Part shown: piece by piece, positions 17,897 to 25,590 of the stretch
How the letters are laid out: each line of letters begins with the position of its first letter
How positions within the stretch are numbered: position 1 is the first letter of the stretch
DNA from: Acidobacteriota bacterium
GTDB lineage: Bacteria; Acidobacteriota; Polarisedimenticolia; JAPUKU01
Length of the DNA: 32,930 nt
Direction of reading: 5' to 3'
Assembly (NCBI GenBank): GCA_027295505.1
Contig: JAPUKU010000224.1
Span: 1-32,930, forward strand
Made by a program: the position numbers and the translations under genes
The notes under the pieces: model-generated
What the model saw: only the letters and a program-made list of their open reading frames with translations
The model's database searches: none
What the model was told of the DNA's origin: nothing

Positions 17897-17906
17897 CAGA
17901 TTCGGG

Positions 17907-18539
17907 TTAGGGTCTCCCGTCCGGCCTCGAAGGCAGTTCCGGCCGCGGGATCACGGGCTTCACGACCTGGGTCGGCAGATCGGGCCGCGCCGGTCGCACA
18001 TCGCTGGGCCTCGCGAGGTCTGGGCGAACTGGACTCTCGGGAGGGCGGGCAGTGCTGACACCGCGCTCCAGCAGTCCTTCCAGCCTGGCCATCACAACGG
18101 CCTGGGTTTCACCGATCCGATCAAGGGCGCTCTGGATCATCTGCGATGCGTCTTCGGGCACCCTGTCCATGGCTGCCTCGAGCTTCGACGCCGCACGCTT
18201 GCCCGCCTGTTCGACCGCATCGATCGCCTTCTCAAGCCCCCTCAACTGGGAGCCGCTCATGAGCAAATCAAAATCCACTTTCGACATGTCGACCTTGGCC
18301 AGCGCCTCGAGAGCCTTCTCGCCGCCGCGGCGGGAAACCTCGATCGCCTTCTCGATCCTGGAGCGAGCACCTTCCGGGACCTCGGCCATCAGATCAGAGA
18401 GAACCTCCAGGTACCGTTCGGTCGCCTGCTCGACCTCCATGGCCGGCGAAGCGGCCTTCTCGGGCGTCTCCACGGCAATAACCGCCGAGGATACGATCAG
18501 CAGAGCGAAAATAGTGGCAAAAATTGAACGAATCATCAT
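17907..18539 (-). CDS. Secreted hypothetical protein, helical with Pro/Arg-rich C-terminus
   Basis: MMIRSIFATIFALLIVSSAVIAVE signal peptide; terminator immediately downstream. Confidence 0.7.
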   Translation of the reverse strand: MMIRSIFATIFALLIVSSAVIAVETPEKAASPAMEVEQATERYLEVLSDLMAEVPEGARSRIEKAIEVSRRGGEKALEALAKVDMSKVDFDLLMSGSQLRGLEKAIDAVEQAGKRAASKLEAAMDRVPEDASQMIQSALDRIGETQAVVMARLEGLLERGVSTARPPESPVRPDLARPSDVRPARPDLPTQVVKPVIPRPELPSRPDGRP

Positions 18540-18578
18540 CTTCCCCTCCCTTTTACAGATTCATCTACTTCTCGGGTA

Positions 18579-18584
18579 ATTATA
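18579..18584 (-). promoter_or_regulatory. -10 element (TATAAT) upstream of the 17907-18539 gene
   Basis: Exact TATAAT on the minus strand, about 40 nt before the ATG; no clear -35. Confidence 0.4.
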
Positions 18585-18666
18585 CACGCGTCCGACCGGG
18601 GGGCAACCGATCAGAGTTCCTCAGGAAAGGGACGGAAACAGGGGTAAGGGGTGGAGAAGATGGAGG

Positions 18667-19119
18667 TTAATCGTTTGCGCGGAAGAACTGTCCGATCCAG
18701 GAGTTGAGGCGGTGCTGGCGCGACAGAAACGAAAAGATGTTGCGCTTGCGAATGCCCATCTCCTTCATGCGGGAGCGGAGCCTTGAATGCTCGGGGGAAA
18801 TGGCCAGGCCGCGCAGGAAGGCCTTATGAGCGCTTTTCTTGTCGCCCCGGGCCAGGTAGATATCTCCCAGGTTGCAGAACAGGTCGGGGTTGAAGAACTC
18901 AATTTCCACAGCTCTCTTGCAGAGCTTGAGCCCGTCGAGATATTTCTTGCGGGCGAAGGCTAGCGTGTAACCGCAGTAGGAGAGCAGGCGCGCTGAAGGA
19001 TCCTCTCCTTCCCGCTGCTCCAACGTCAGGGCTGACTCGAACAAGACTGCCGCCTGCTCGAGGTTGTTCCTTTCGAGAAGATACTTCCCTTTCTGAAGGA
19101 GCTCGTCGCTTTCTTTCAT
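18667..19119 (-). CDS. TPR-repeat protein
   Basis: AAVLFESALTLEQ, LFCNLGDIYLARGDKKSAHKAFLRGLAISPEHSRLR. Confidence 0.75.
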   Translation of the reverse strand: MKESDELLQKGKYLLERNNLEQAAVLFESALTLEQREGEDPSARLLSYCGYTLAFARKKYLDGLKLCKRAVEIEFFNPDLFCNLGDIYLARGDKKSAHKAFLRGLAISPEHSRLRSRMKEMGIRKRNIFSFLSRQHRLNSWIGQFFRAND

Positions 19120-19158
19120 ACTTCCGGAGGGGAAAATAGGGCTTTATCTAATGTAGGC

Positions 19159-19223
19159 GCCGGATGACCGGCAAGCAAGCCACCTACCAGGTGGGGTAAA
19201 TCCCCCTCCGTTGAAGCGGGAGG
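19159..19223. repeat. Cluster of three short hairpins in an intergenic gap
   Basis: GCCGG-ATGA-CCGGC (19159-19172), CCACCT-ACC-AGGTGG (19180-19194), CCTCCG-TTGAAG-CGGGAGG with one bulge (19205-19223). Confidence 0.5.
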
Positions 19224-19285
19224 TTTCTTAACAGATGCCGGCCCGTGCAGCCGCCAGGTGTGGACAGGTTCTGGACACGAAACGC

Positions 19286-20182
19286 TCAGGCTTCGGGAGG
19301 TGGGGTGGAGGTGACATCGAGCATTCGATCCAGGCGGAACGTTCTGAGCGCCTGCTGGGAATGGCAGAAAGCCTCGATCTGCACCAGCCCTCGATACTGG
19401 CCGATGGCCCTTGGAGTGATCCAGCGTTCCGTCTCGTAACCGGAAGCCGTGCTGTAGATGATACGCAACGGCTTCGACCAGCGAAGTGCGCGGCGCAGGA
19501 TCTTGAGCGAGGGCACTTTCGGCCAGGGCCTGTGGAAATCCTCGAACCTCAGTGGTGGGCCGTGGCGCTCCAGCAGATCTTCCCAGAGCAGTGCCGGACG
19601 ATCACCGGCAATCCGTTCCACACAGCGGCGGAAGACCTCGTAACAGGCCCGGGCGTCGTCGGCCGCCCGGTGCTCACGCTCACGACGGATTCCGAATTGC
19701 TCGCACAGGGACGACAGGCTGTGGGAATGGTGTTCCGGAAACACGCGGCGCGAGAGCTTGCAGGAATCCAGGATCGGGTTTGGTGGAGACGCGTCCGGGC
19801 GCTTTGAAAGCTCGTAGGCCAGAAACCCGCAATCGAAGGGGGCATGATGCGCGAGCAGAATCGCCCCCTCGAAGAACTGCCACAGATCGGGCAGCACCTC
19901 ATCGATGCGCAGGCGTCCCCGCACCATGCCATCGGTGATGCCGTGGATCGCGGTCACCTCGGGCGGAATTGGCATCTGTGGATCGATCAGATCGTCGAGG
20001 CAGGCCACCTCCCGGGATGCCTCGAATCGGACGGCAGCAACCTCGACGATACGCGATCGGACAGGACTGCCACCCGTGGTCTCTAGATCGATCGCGACCA
20101 CCGGCAGAGACTTCAGGTCGTGGCCGTGGAAAGGATCGGTGGTCCTGGTTCGGCGGCTGCTACGTCCCAGTCGAGGGGGCAT
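19286..20182 (-). CDS. DEDDh (DnaQ-like) 3'-5' exonuclease with C-terminal WYL-like domain
   Basis: VVAIDLETTGGSPVRSRIVEVAAVRF, IHGITDGMV, LLAHHAPFDCGFLAYEL, HRAADDARACYEVF; then LRIIYSTASGYETERWITPRAIGQYRGLVQIEAFCHSQQALRTFRLDRMLDV. Confidence 0.82.
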   Translation of the reverse strand: MPPRLGRSSRRTRTTDPFHGHDLKSLPVVAIDLETTGGSPVRSRIVEVAAVRFEASREVACLDDLIDPQMPIPPEVTAIHGITDGMVRGRLRIDEVLPDLWQFFEGAILLAHHAPFDCGFLAYELSKRPDASPPNPILDSCKLSRRVFPEHHSHSLSSLCEQFGIRREREHRAADDARACYEVFRRCVERIAGDRPALLWEDLLERHGPPLRFEDFHRPWPKVPSLKILRRALRWSKPLRIIYSTASGYETERWITPRAIGQYRGLVQIEAFCHSQQALRTFRLDRMLDVTSTPPPEA

Positions 20183-20204
20183 GGGTGGGAGGCTCTGGCA
20201 CCGG

Positions 20205-20216
20205 ATTATATACAAT
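20205..20216. promoter_or_regulatory. Overlapping divergent -10 elements between exonuclease and mutY
   Basis: ATTATATACAAT: TATAAT on the minus strand, TACAAT on the plus strand. Confidence 0.45.
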
Positions 20217-20224
20217 CGTCCCGC

Positions 20225-21427
20225 ATGCCCCGCGCCCGCGGATCGAAACATCCCGCCGACGGCCTTCCACGCCGCCGGGTCGCGGCCATCCAGCGCAGGC
20301 TCCTGCGCTGGTATGCCGCGCACCGCCGACGGCTGCCGTGGCGCCGGGCGAGACCGGATCCTTACCGCGTGTGGGTAGCAGAGATCATGCTGCAGCAGAC
20401 CCAGATCTCCACGGTGATTCCCTATTACGAGCGGTTCGTGGCCCGCTTTTGCAATGTCGCCGCCCTGGCCGCAGCGGACGAAGAGGAGGTTCTGGCTCTG
20501 TGGTCGGGGCTAGGGTATTACTCACGGGCGCGCAGCCTTTTGCGTTCAGCCCGCCTGCTGATCGAGCGACACGACGGGAGGCTGCCGCGCCAGCGCGACC
20601 TGCTCGAGAGCCTGCCCGGCATCGGCCGCTACACCGCCGGCGCCATCCTCAGCATCGCTTTCAGCCAGCCGGAACCGGCGGTGGACGGGAACGTCCGCCG
20701 CGTGCTCACGCGGCTCATGTTAACGAAACAGAAGCCCGTACAGCGCTCCCGCTGCCAGCGCACGGCGGCCGGCAGACCACGCCGGGCCGGGGCCCCCGCA
20801 CCGGGCGCAGGTCGGTTCTCGGAACCGACCGCCGCCGAGCTCGAGGTCCGGGCCCGGGACCTGGTCAGCAGCGTTCCTCCGGCTGATTTCAACCAGGCGA
20901 TCATGGAGCTGGGCGCTCTGGTCTGCAGGCCCTCCGCGCCCCTCTGTGCAACCTGCCCGCTTTCAAGGGTGTGCGAAGCCCGCCGGCTGGGCGTCCAGGA
21001 GCAGGTGCCTTCGCCGCGTAAGCAGCCAGCAACCGTCCGCCAGTCGCGTGCCGTGGCCCTCATCCACAATAACGGGCGCGTTCTGGTCGAGCGTGCCTTC
21101 TCCCCCGGAACACCCCGCGGGTTGTGGGATCTGCCCGGCACCCTGATCCCGGAAAATTCGGAGCCGCGCCGTCACCTCGAGCGCCATCTACGCAGTCAAG
21201 GCCTCGGCACCCGTGTCGGGGCTCGCCTCGCCTGCGTCGAGCACGGCATCACCTTCCGCCGCATCCGCTGCACGGCGTACGAAACGGTGCTCGATGGTTC
21301 CGCCCTGTCCGAGTCCCCGGCAGCCGGGCGGCCGGCCCGGCGGTGGGTGGAACGCTCACACCTTCGTTCGCTGCCGATGGGATCGGCGGCGCGGCGGCTC
21401 CTGGCGAGCTGCCGGCGGCCGATCTAG
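20225..21427 (+). CDS. mutY: A/G-specific adenine glycosylase
   Basis: RLPWRRARPDPYRVWVAEIMLQQTQISTVIPYYERF, LPGIGRYTAGAILSIAF, VDGNVRRVLTRL, Fe-S Cys motif C-x6-C-x2-C-x5-C, C-terminal NUDIX-like region. Confidence 0.93.
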   Translation: MPRARGSKHPADGLPRRRVAAIQRRLLRWYAAHRRRLPWRRARPDPYRVWVAEIMLQQTQISTVIPYYERFVARFCNVAALAAADEEEVLALWSGLGYYSRARSLLRSARLLIERHDGRLPRQRDLLESLPGIGRYTAGAILSIAFSQPEPAVDGNVRRVLTRLMLTKQKPVQRSRCQRTAAGRPRRAGAPAPGAGRFSEPTAAELEVRARDLVSSVPPADFNQAIMELGALVCRPSAPLCATCPLSRVCEARRLGVQEQVPSPRKQPATVRQSRAVALIHNNGRVLVERAFSPGTPRGLWDLPGTLIPENSEPRRHLERHLRSQGLGTRVGARLACVEHGITFRRIRCTAYETVLDGSALSESPAAGRPARRWVERSHLRSLPMGSAARRLLASCRRPI

Positions 21428-21843
21428 CTCTGGGATCCCTCGGGGTGCTGGGAGAAGCCGTCCCTGATCTCGTACCAGGGCACGCGGCTGCGCACCCAGA
21501 TGTGGTGGGCTTCTATCTTCCCGAGCGGCGTGTCGAGCGTGCCCGCGGCGATCTCGATCACCTTGGATTCGTCGTCACCCCAGCAGGTGATCACCGCCCC
21601 GCAGTCAGGACAGAACCCACGCTTGGTTCCGGATTCCGCCTGGTAGGTCACGAGATCCTTCTCGCCGCTCACAAACGTGAGATTCTCCCGTGGAACATCC
21701 AGATAGCTGGCAAACGCCGCCCCATGCGTTTTGCGGCAGTGCGTGCAATGGCAGTGGGTGAGCGGACCGACCTTCCCCGTGATCCGGTAGCGCACCTTCT
21801 GGCACAGGCACGATCCCTCCAGGGTCTTTTCTGAAGCGTTCAT
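21424..21843 (-). CDS. GFA (CENP-V/glutathione-dependent formaldehyde-activating) family protein, copy 1
   Basis: GSCLCQKVRYRITG, HCHCTHCRKTHGAAFASYL, FCPDCGAVITCWGDD. Confidence 0.88.
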   Translation of the reverse strand: MNASEKTLEGSCLCQKVRYRITGKVGPLTHCHCTHCRKTHGAAFASYLDVPRENLTFVSGEKDLVTYQAESGTKRGFCPDCGAVITCWGDDESKVIEIAAGTLDTPLGKIEAHHIWVRSRVPWYEIRDGFSQHPEGSQS

Positions 21844-21858
21844 GATGATCTTCCTCCA

Positions 21859-22281
21859 TTAGATAGGATCGTCGGAGTTTCGCTCGAAACGCGGAAGCTG
21901 GTCACGGATCTCGTGCCAGGGCACCCTTCCGCTCACGAAAATATGAAACTCGGGCTTCCCGTGAAATTCGGTATCGAGCGTGGCCGCGCAGACGTATGTT
22001 GGATCCGGATCCCCGTCCCCCCAGCAGACCAGGGTCGAGCCACACGTAGTACAAAAGGCCGTATGGCTTCCGGAGTCCGTTCTATAGGAGCGCAGAGAGT
22101 CCTTCCCCCGCAGGAACGTGAGCTGTCGCGGATGAATCTCCAGGTTGGTGCTGAAAGCCGCTGCGTGTGCCTTCCGACAATTGACACAATGGCAGTGGCT
22201 CATGCTGATGGGAGCGCCATCGAGCCTGTACGCGACCTTGCCGCAAAGGCATGATCCACAGTAAGTATTCCTTTCATGCAT
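21859..22281 (-). CDS. GFA family protein, copy 2
   Basis: GSCLCGKVAYRLDG, HCHCVNCRKAHAAAFSTNL, FCTTCGSTLVCWGDG. Confidence 0.88.
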   Translation of the reverse strand: MHERNTYCGSCLCGKVAYRLDGAPISMSHCHCVNCRKAHAAAFSTNLEIHPRQLTFLRGKDSLRSYRTDSGSHTAFCTTCGSTLVCWGDGDPDPTYVCAATLDTEFHGKPEFHIFVSGRVPWHEIRDQLPRFERNSDDPI

Positions 22282-22405
22282 CACAACGCACCGCGCGCCC
22301 CCAATTCGACTTCACCGGAACAACGTCTGAACCGTAAGTGGATGGTAGAGGAGCCGCGTCAATGGTGTCAAACCTCGGGGACCGGTTGTGGGAACCCTGA
22401 TGCGC

Positions 22406-22411
22406 TAGAAT
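22406..22411 (+). promoter_or_regulatory. -10-like TAGAAT box upstream of the DUF4139 gene
   Basis: GCTAGAAT, 19 nt before ATG 22431. Confidence 0.4.
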
Positions 22412-22430
22412 GCCTCTCGGGAGGAGTACC

Positions 22431-23873
22431 ATGATACGCGAATTCAGCATTTCCCTCATCCTGGCCCTGGCACTGCTCGATGGATCCACAGCCATGGCCG
22501 CGGCTGCGGACGTGTCCGAAAATATCAGAAAATCAGACTCCTCTGATCGCGAGTCGATCGGGCTCACGATTTACAACTCCAATCGAGCCCTGGTCAGCGA
22601 AGTCCGCAGGGTAAAACTGCCGGACGGCCTGGTGGAGCTCTGGTTCCAGGATGTCGCCGCGAGCATCATGCCTGAGACGGTCGCCATTAGACGGCTCTCA
22701 GGAGCCTCCTTCTCGGTCCTGGAACAGAACTACGAGTACGACCTGCTGTCACCGCAGAAGCTGCTCGAGAAATATCTCGATCACGAGGTTGTACTGGTCC
22801 GCTACCGCAGAGAGAAGGAGACAACCATCGAGGACCGTACCCTGGCCAGGCTGCTGTCAACGAACAACGGCACAGTGTGGCAGGTTGAGGACCGCATCAT
22901 CGTCAACCCACCCTATGCCTACCTGGAGTTTCCGGAGCTTCCGGAAAACCTCTATTCGCGGCCGACCCTCGTGTGGCTACTCGATGCCCAGAGCGGAGAG
23001 GCGCGTGTCAGAACCTCGTACCTGACCGGGGATATGACCTGGCAGGCCGATTACGTGTTCACGCTTTCCGCGGACGATTCCCAGGGCGATCTTCTGGGGT
23101 GGGTGACGATCGACAACCGTTCGGGTGCGCACTACGAGAACGCCTCTCTGAAGCTCATTGCGGGAGACGTGAGGACCGTTGGACCTGAGCTTCTCAGACT
23201 GGAGGCCTCGAGGGCCAGAGCTGTGGCCGACGAGACCGGGTTCAGAGAGAAGGAATTTTTCGAATATCACCTGTACACGCTGCAACGTCCTGCCACGCTC
23301 AATGACCGCCAGCAGAAACAGATCGAGCTACTGCGGGCGCCCGGATTCGGAGTTGAGAAGGAGTTCATCCTCAGAGGCCAGCGCTGGTATTACCGGCGGG
23401 AGCAGAGCGGCGATACGAAACCGAAAGTGGCCGTGGCCGTGCGCATCGAGAACAGCGCGAAGAACGGACTGGGAATGCCTCTACCGAAGGGCACGGTGCG
23501 CGTCTACAAGAACGATGATGACGGCTCCGCCCTGTTCATCGGCGAGGACAAGATCGATCACACTCCAAAGGACGAGGAAATCGTGTTGACGCTGGGAAAC
23601 GCTTTCGATGTGGCAGCTTCACGCAAGCAGACCGACTACCGTATTGTCCGCAAATGCGTGCAAGAGTCCGCCTACGAGATTTCTCTGCGCAACCACAAGA
23701 AAGATCCGATCGTCGTGCGTGTGATCGAGCCGGTCGGCGGAGACTGGAAGATCCTGACCCACACCCATCCGTATGAGAAGAAGGATGCTTTCACGGTTGA
23801 GTTTCCGGTGCTGGTCGAGACGAACGCCGAGAGCATTCTTACCTATCGCGTACGTTCGAAATTCTGCGACTGA
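22431..23873 (+). CDS. Secreted DUF4139-like protein
   Basis: Signal-like N-terminus; VRTSYLTGDMTWQADYVFTLSADDSQGDLLGWVTIDNRSGAHYENASLKLIAGDV. GGGAGGAG SD before ATG 22431. Confidence 0.75.
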   Translation: MIREFSISLILALALLDGSTAMAAAADVSENIRKSDSSDRESIGLTIYNSNRALVSEVRRVKLPDGLVELWFQDVAASIMPETVAIRRLSGASFSVLEQNYEYDLLSPQKLLEKYLDHEVVLVRYRREKETTIEDRTLARLLSTNNGTVWQVEDRIIVNPPYAYLEFPELPENLYSRPTLVWLLDAQSGEARVRTSYLTGDMTWQADYVFTLSADDSQGDLLGWVTIDNRSGAHYENASLKLIAGDVRTVGPELLRLEASRARAVADETGFREKEFFEYHLYTLQRPATLNDRQQKQIELLRAPGFGVEKEFILRGQRWYYRREQSGDTKPKVAVAVRIENSAKNGLGMPLPKGTVRVYKNDDDGSALFIGEDKIDHTPKDEEIVLTLGNAFDVAASRKQTDYRIVRKCVQESAYEISLRNHKKDPIVVRVIEPVGGDWKILTHTHPYEKKDAFTVEFPVLVETNAESILTYRVRSKFCD

Positions 23874-23906
23874 GATACCCGCCGAGGGTGAGTCCCGGCA
23901 AACCGT

Positions 23907-24824
23907 TTACTCTGCCGGGCAGATTGACTCCCCCACCCGCCTGTACCATCGCTTGATGTGATTCCAGATTTCCTTCGCCTCCTCCGCGTATCGGAAGAGC
24001 CGGGTATCTTCCGGATCAATGGACCCCTCCCCGGCAAGGAACTCCACATCAAATGCCTGCTGCCAGTAAGTCTTTCCCACCAGCACGATCGGCAGGGGCC
24101 GCACCTTGCCGGTCTGGATCAGGGTCAATGTCTCGAAAAGCTCATCAAGGGTGCCGTAACCTCCGGGAAACGCGACCAGGGCCCTGGCCCGGAGAAGGAA
24201 ATGCATCTTGCGCAAAGCAAAGTAGCGGAACTGAAAGCATAGCTCCGGGGTGATGTACGGGTTCGGGTACTGCTCCTCGGGCAGCGTGATGTTCAGGCCC
24301 ACCGACCGGGCTCCCACGTCGTGGGCACCCCGGTTGGCTGCCTCCATGAGCCCCGGACCGCCGCCCGTCATGACGGACAGCTTGCAGTCGGCCGGCCCCC
24401 CGCCGGAGAGACCGACCAGCCGGCCGAGTTCCCGGGCAACGACGTAATAGCGGCTGTTATCTAGGATACGCTCCGCGACTCGAAGCTTGCGGAGGCGCTC
24501 TCGATCCGCTGGGCGTCTCGCCAGAGCCCGCCTGGCCTCCTCAAGGCTGCGCCGCGCCACGGCCGGCTCGGAGATCCGCGTGCCCCCGAAGACGACGATC
24601 GTCGCCTGGACTTTCGCCTCCGCGAGCAGCAGATCCGGCTTGAGAAACTCGAGCTGCAGCCGGGAGGGACGCAGGGCGTCCCGCTGCAAAAAGTCCACAT
24701 CCTTGTCCGAGCGCCGGTAGGTGGGACTCTCTACGATCCGTTTCACCGCCGCGGAGGCGCGCGTATTCCGCCTGGCCGGACTCGACACCGCCGGACGTCT
24801 CCGGCGCCGTGTCTTCCTCTTCAT
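23907..24824 (-). CDS. LOG family / TIGR00730-like Rossmann-fold protein
   Basis: MTGGGPGLMEAANRGA and AFPGGYGTLDELFETLTLIQTGK signatures; GGAGG SD. Confidence 0.9.
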   Translation of the reverse strand: MKRKTRRRRRPAVSSPARRNTRASAAVKRIVESPTYRRSDKDVDFLQRDALRPSRLQLEFLKPDLLLAEAKVQATIVVFGGTRISEPAVARRSLEEARRALARRPADRERLRKLRVAERILDNSRYYVVARELGRLVGLSGGGPADCKLSVMTGGGPGLMEAANRGAHDVGARSVGLNITLPEEQYPNPYITPELCFQFRYFALRKMHFLLRARALVAFPGGYGTLDELFETLTLIQTGKVRPLPIVLVGKTYWQQAFDVEFLAGEGSIDPEDTRLFRYAEEAKEIWNHIKRWYRRVGESICPAE

Positions 24825-24916
24825 ATTAATTCCTCCGCTTCTACCGGAACCTCAGGCCACTGCTCCGGCCTCTGCCTCACGACCGGTGAGGGCGGCCGCC
24901 CGTCGGAGGGGCGCAT

Positions 24917-24922
24917 ATTCTA
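24917..24922 (-). promoter_or_regulatory. -10-like TAGAAT box upstream of the LOG-family gene
   Basis: GGCTAGAAT on the minus strand. Confidence 0.35.
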
Positions 24923-24978
24923 GCCGCTGGGGCACTCCACTGGAAGGGCCCGGGGTGCCTCTGTGACGGTCACCATGC

Positions 24979-24984
24979 TAGAAT
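24979..24984 (+). promoter_or_regulatory. Extended -10-like box upstream of the alkyltransferase gene
   Basis: TGCTAGAAT, 25 nt before ATG 25010. Confidence 0.45.
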
Positions 24985-25009
24985 CTCCACACACTCACGG
25001 AGGTATCCC

Positions 25010-25525
25010 ATGGCCGGCGGCTCCCGCATCGTGCGATACGCAGGCGTCGACTCACTGTTCGGAAAAGTCCTGATTGCCGGGACCGACCGCGGCGTGTGTC
25101 GGCTCGAGATCGGCATGCGCGAACGGAAGTTCGTGGAATCCACGAAGGAGCGCTATCGCTGTTGGGTTGTCCGGGATGAGGCATTCATGGCCGGATATAC
25201 TCGGCAGCTTCAGGAATATTTTGACGGCCAGCGGCGCCGCTTTGACCTCAAGCTCGACTTTCTCGAGGGTACCGAATTTCAGCAGAAGGTCTGGCGCACG
25301 CTCTACTCCATCCCCTATGGCGAGGTGCGCTCCTATAAATGGGTGGCCCAGACGATCGGCTCGAATCAGGCATTCCGGGCCGTTGGGGCCGGCTGCGGCG
25401 CCAACCCGCTCGCCATCATCGTGCCGTGCCACCGGGTCGTCAGCCACAATGGCAAGCTGGGGGGCTTTGGCTACGGCCTTGAAATGAAGCAACAGCTGCT
25501 GCAACTCGAAGGCGCGCTTTTCTGA
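25010..25525 (+). CDS. Methylated-DNA--[protein]-cysteine S-methyltransferase
   Basis: EFQQKVWRTLYSIPYGEVRSYKWVA, ANPLAIIVPCHRVVSHNGKLGGFGYG (PCHRV active site). Confidence 0.95.
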   Translation: MAGGSRIVRYAGVDSLFGKVLIAGTDRGVCRLEIGMRERKFVESTKERYRCWVVRDEAFMAGYTRQLQEYFDGQRRRFDLKLDFLEGTEFQQKVWRTLYSIPYGEVRSYKWVAQTIGSNQAFRAVGAGCGANPLAIIVPCHRVVSHNGKLGGFGYGLEMKQQLLQLEGALF

Positions 25526-25590
25526 TATAGTCCGGTTTCGTTGTTTGCTGCGCGTTGCGCTTACCGGCTCACCTCTCGCTGTCTCGAACG

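Noticed and set aside
20195-20210. Sigma-54 promoter (TGGCAC) near mutY
   Set aside because: No TTGC-type -12 element at the required spacing; other TGGCAC occurrences also lacked it.
19969-20886. 305-aa plus ORF overlapping mutY and the exonuclease
   Set aside because: Low-complexity and out of frame with two well-supported genes.
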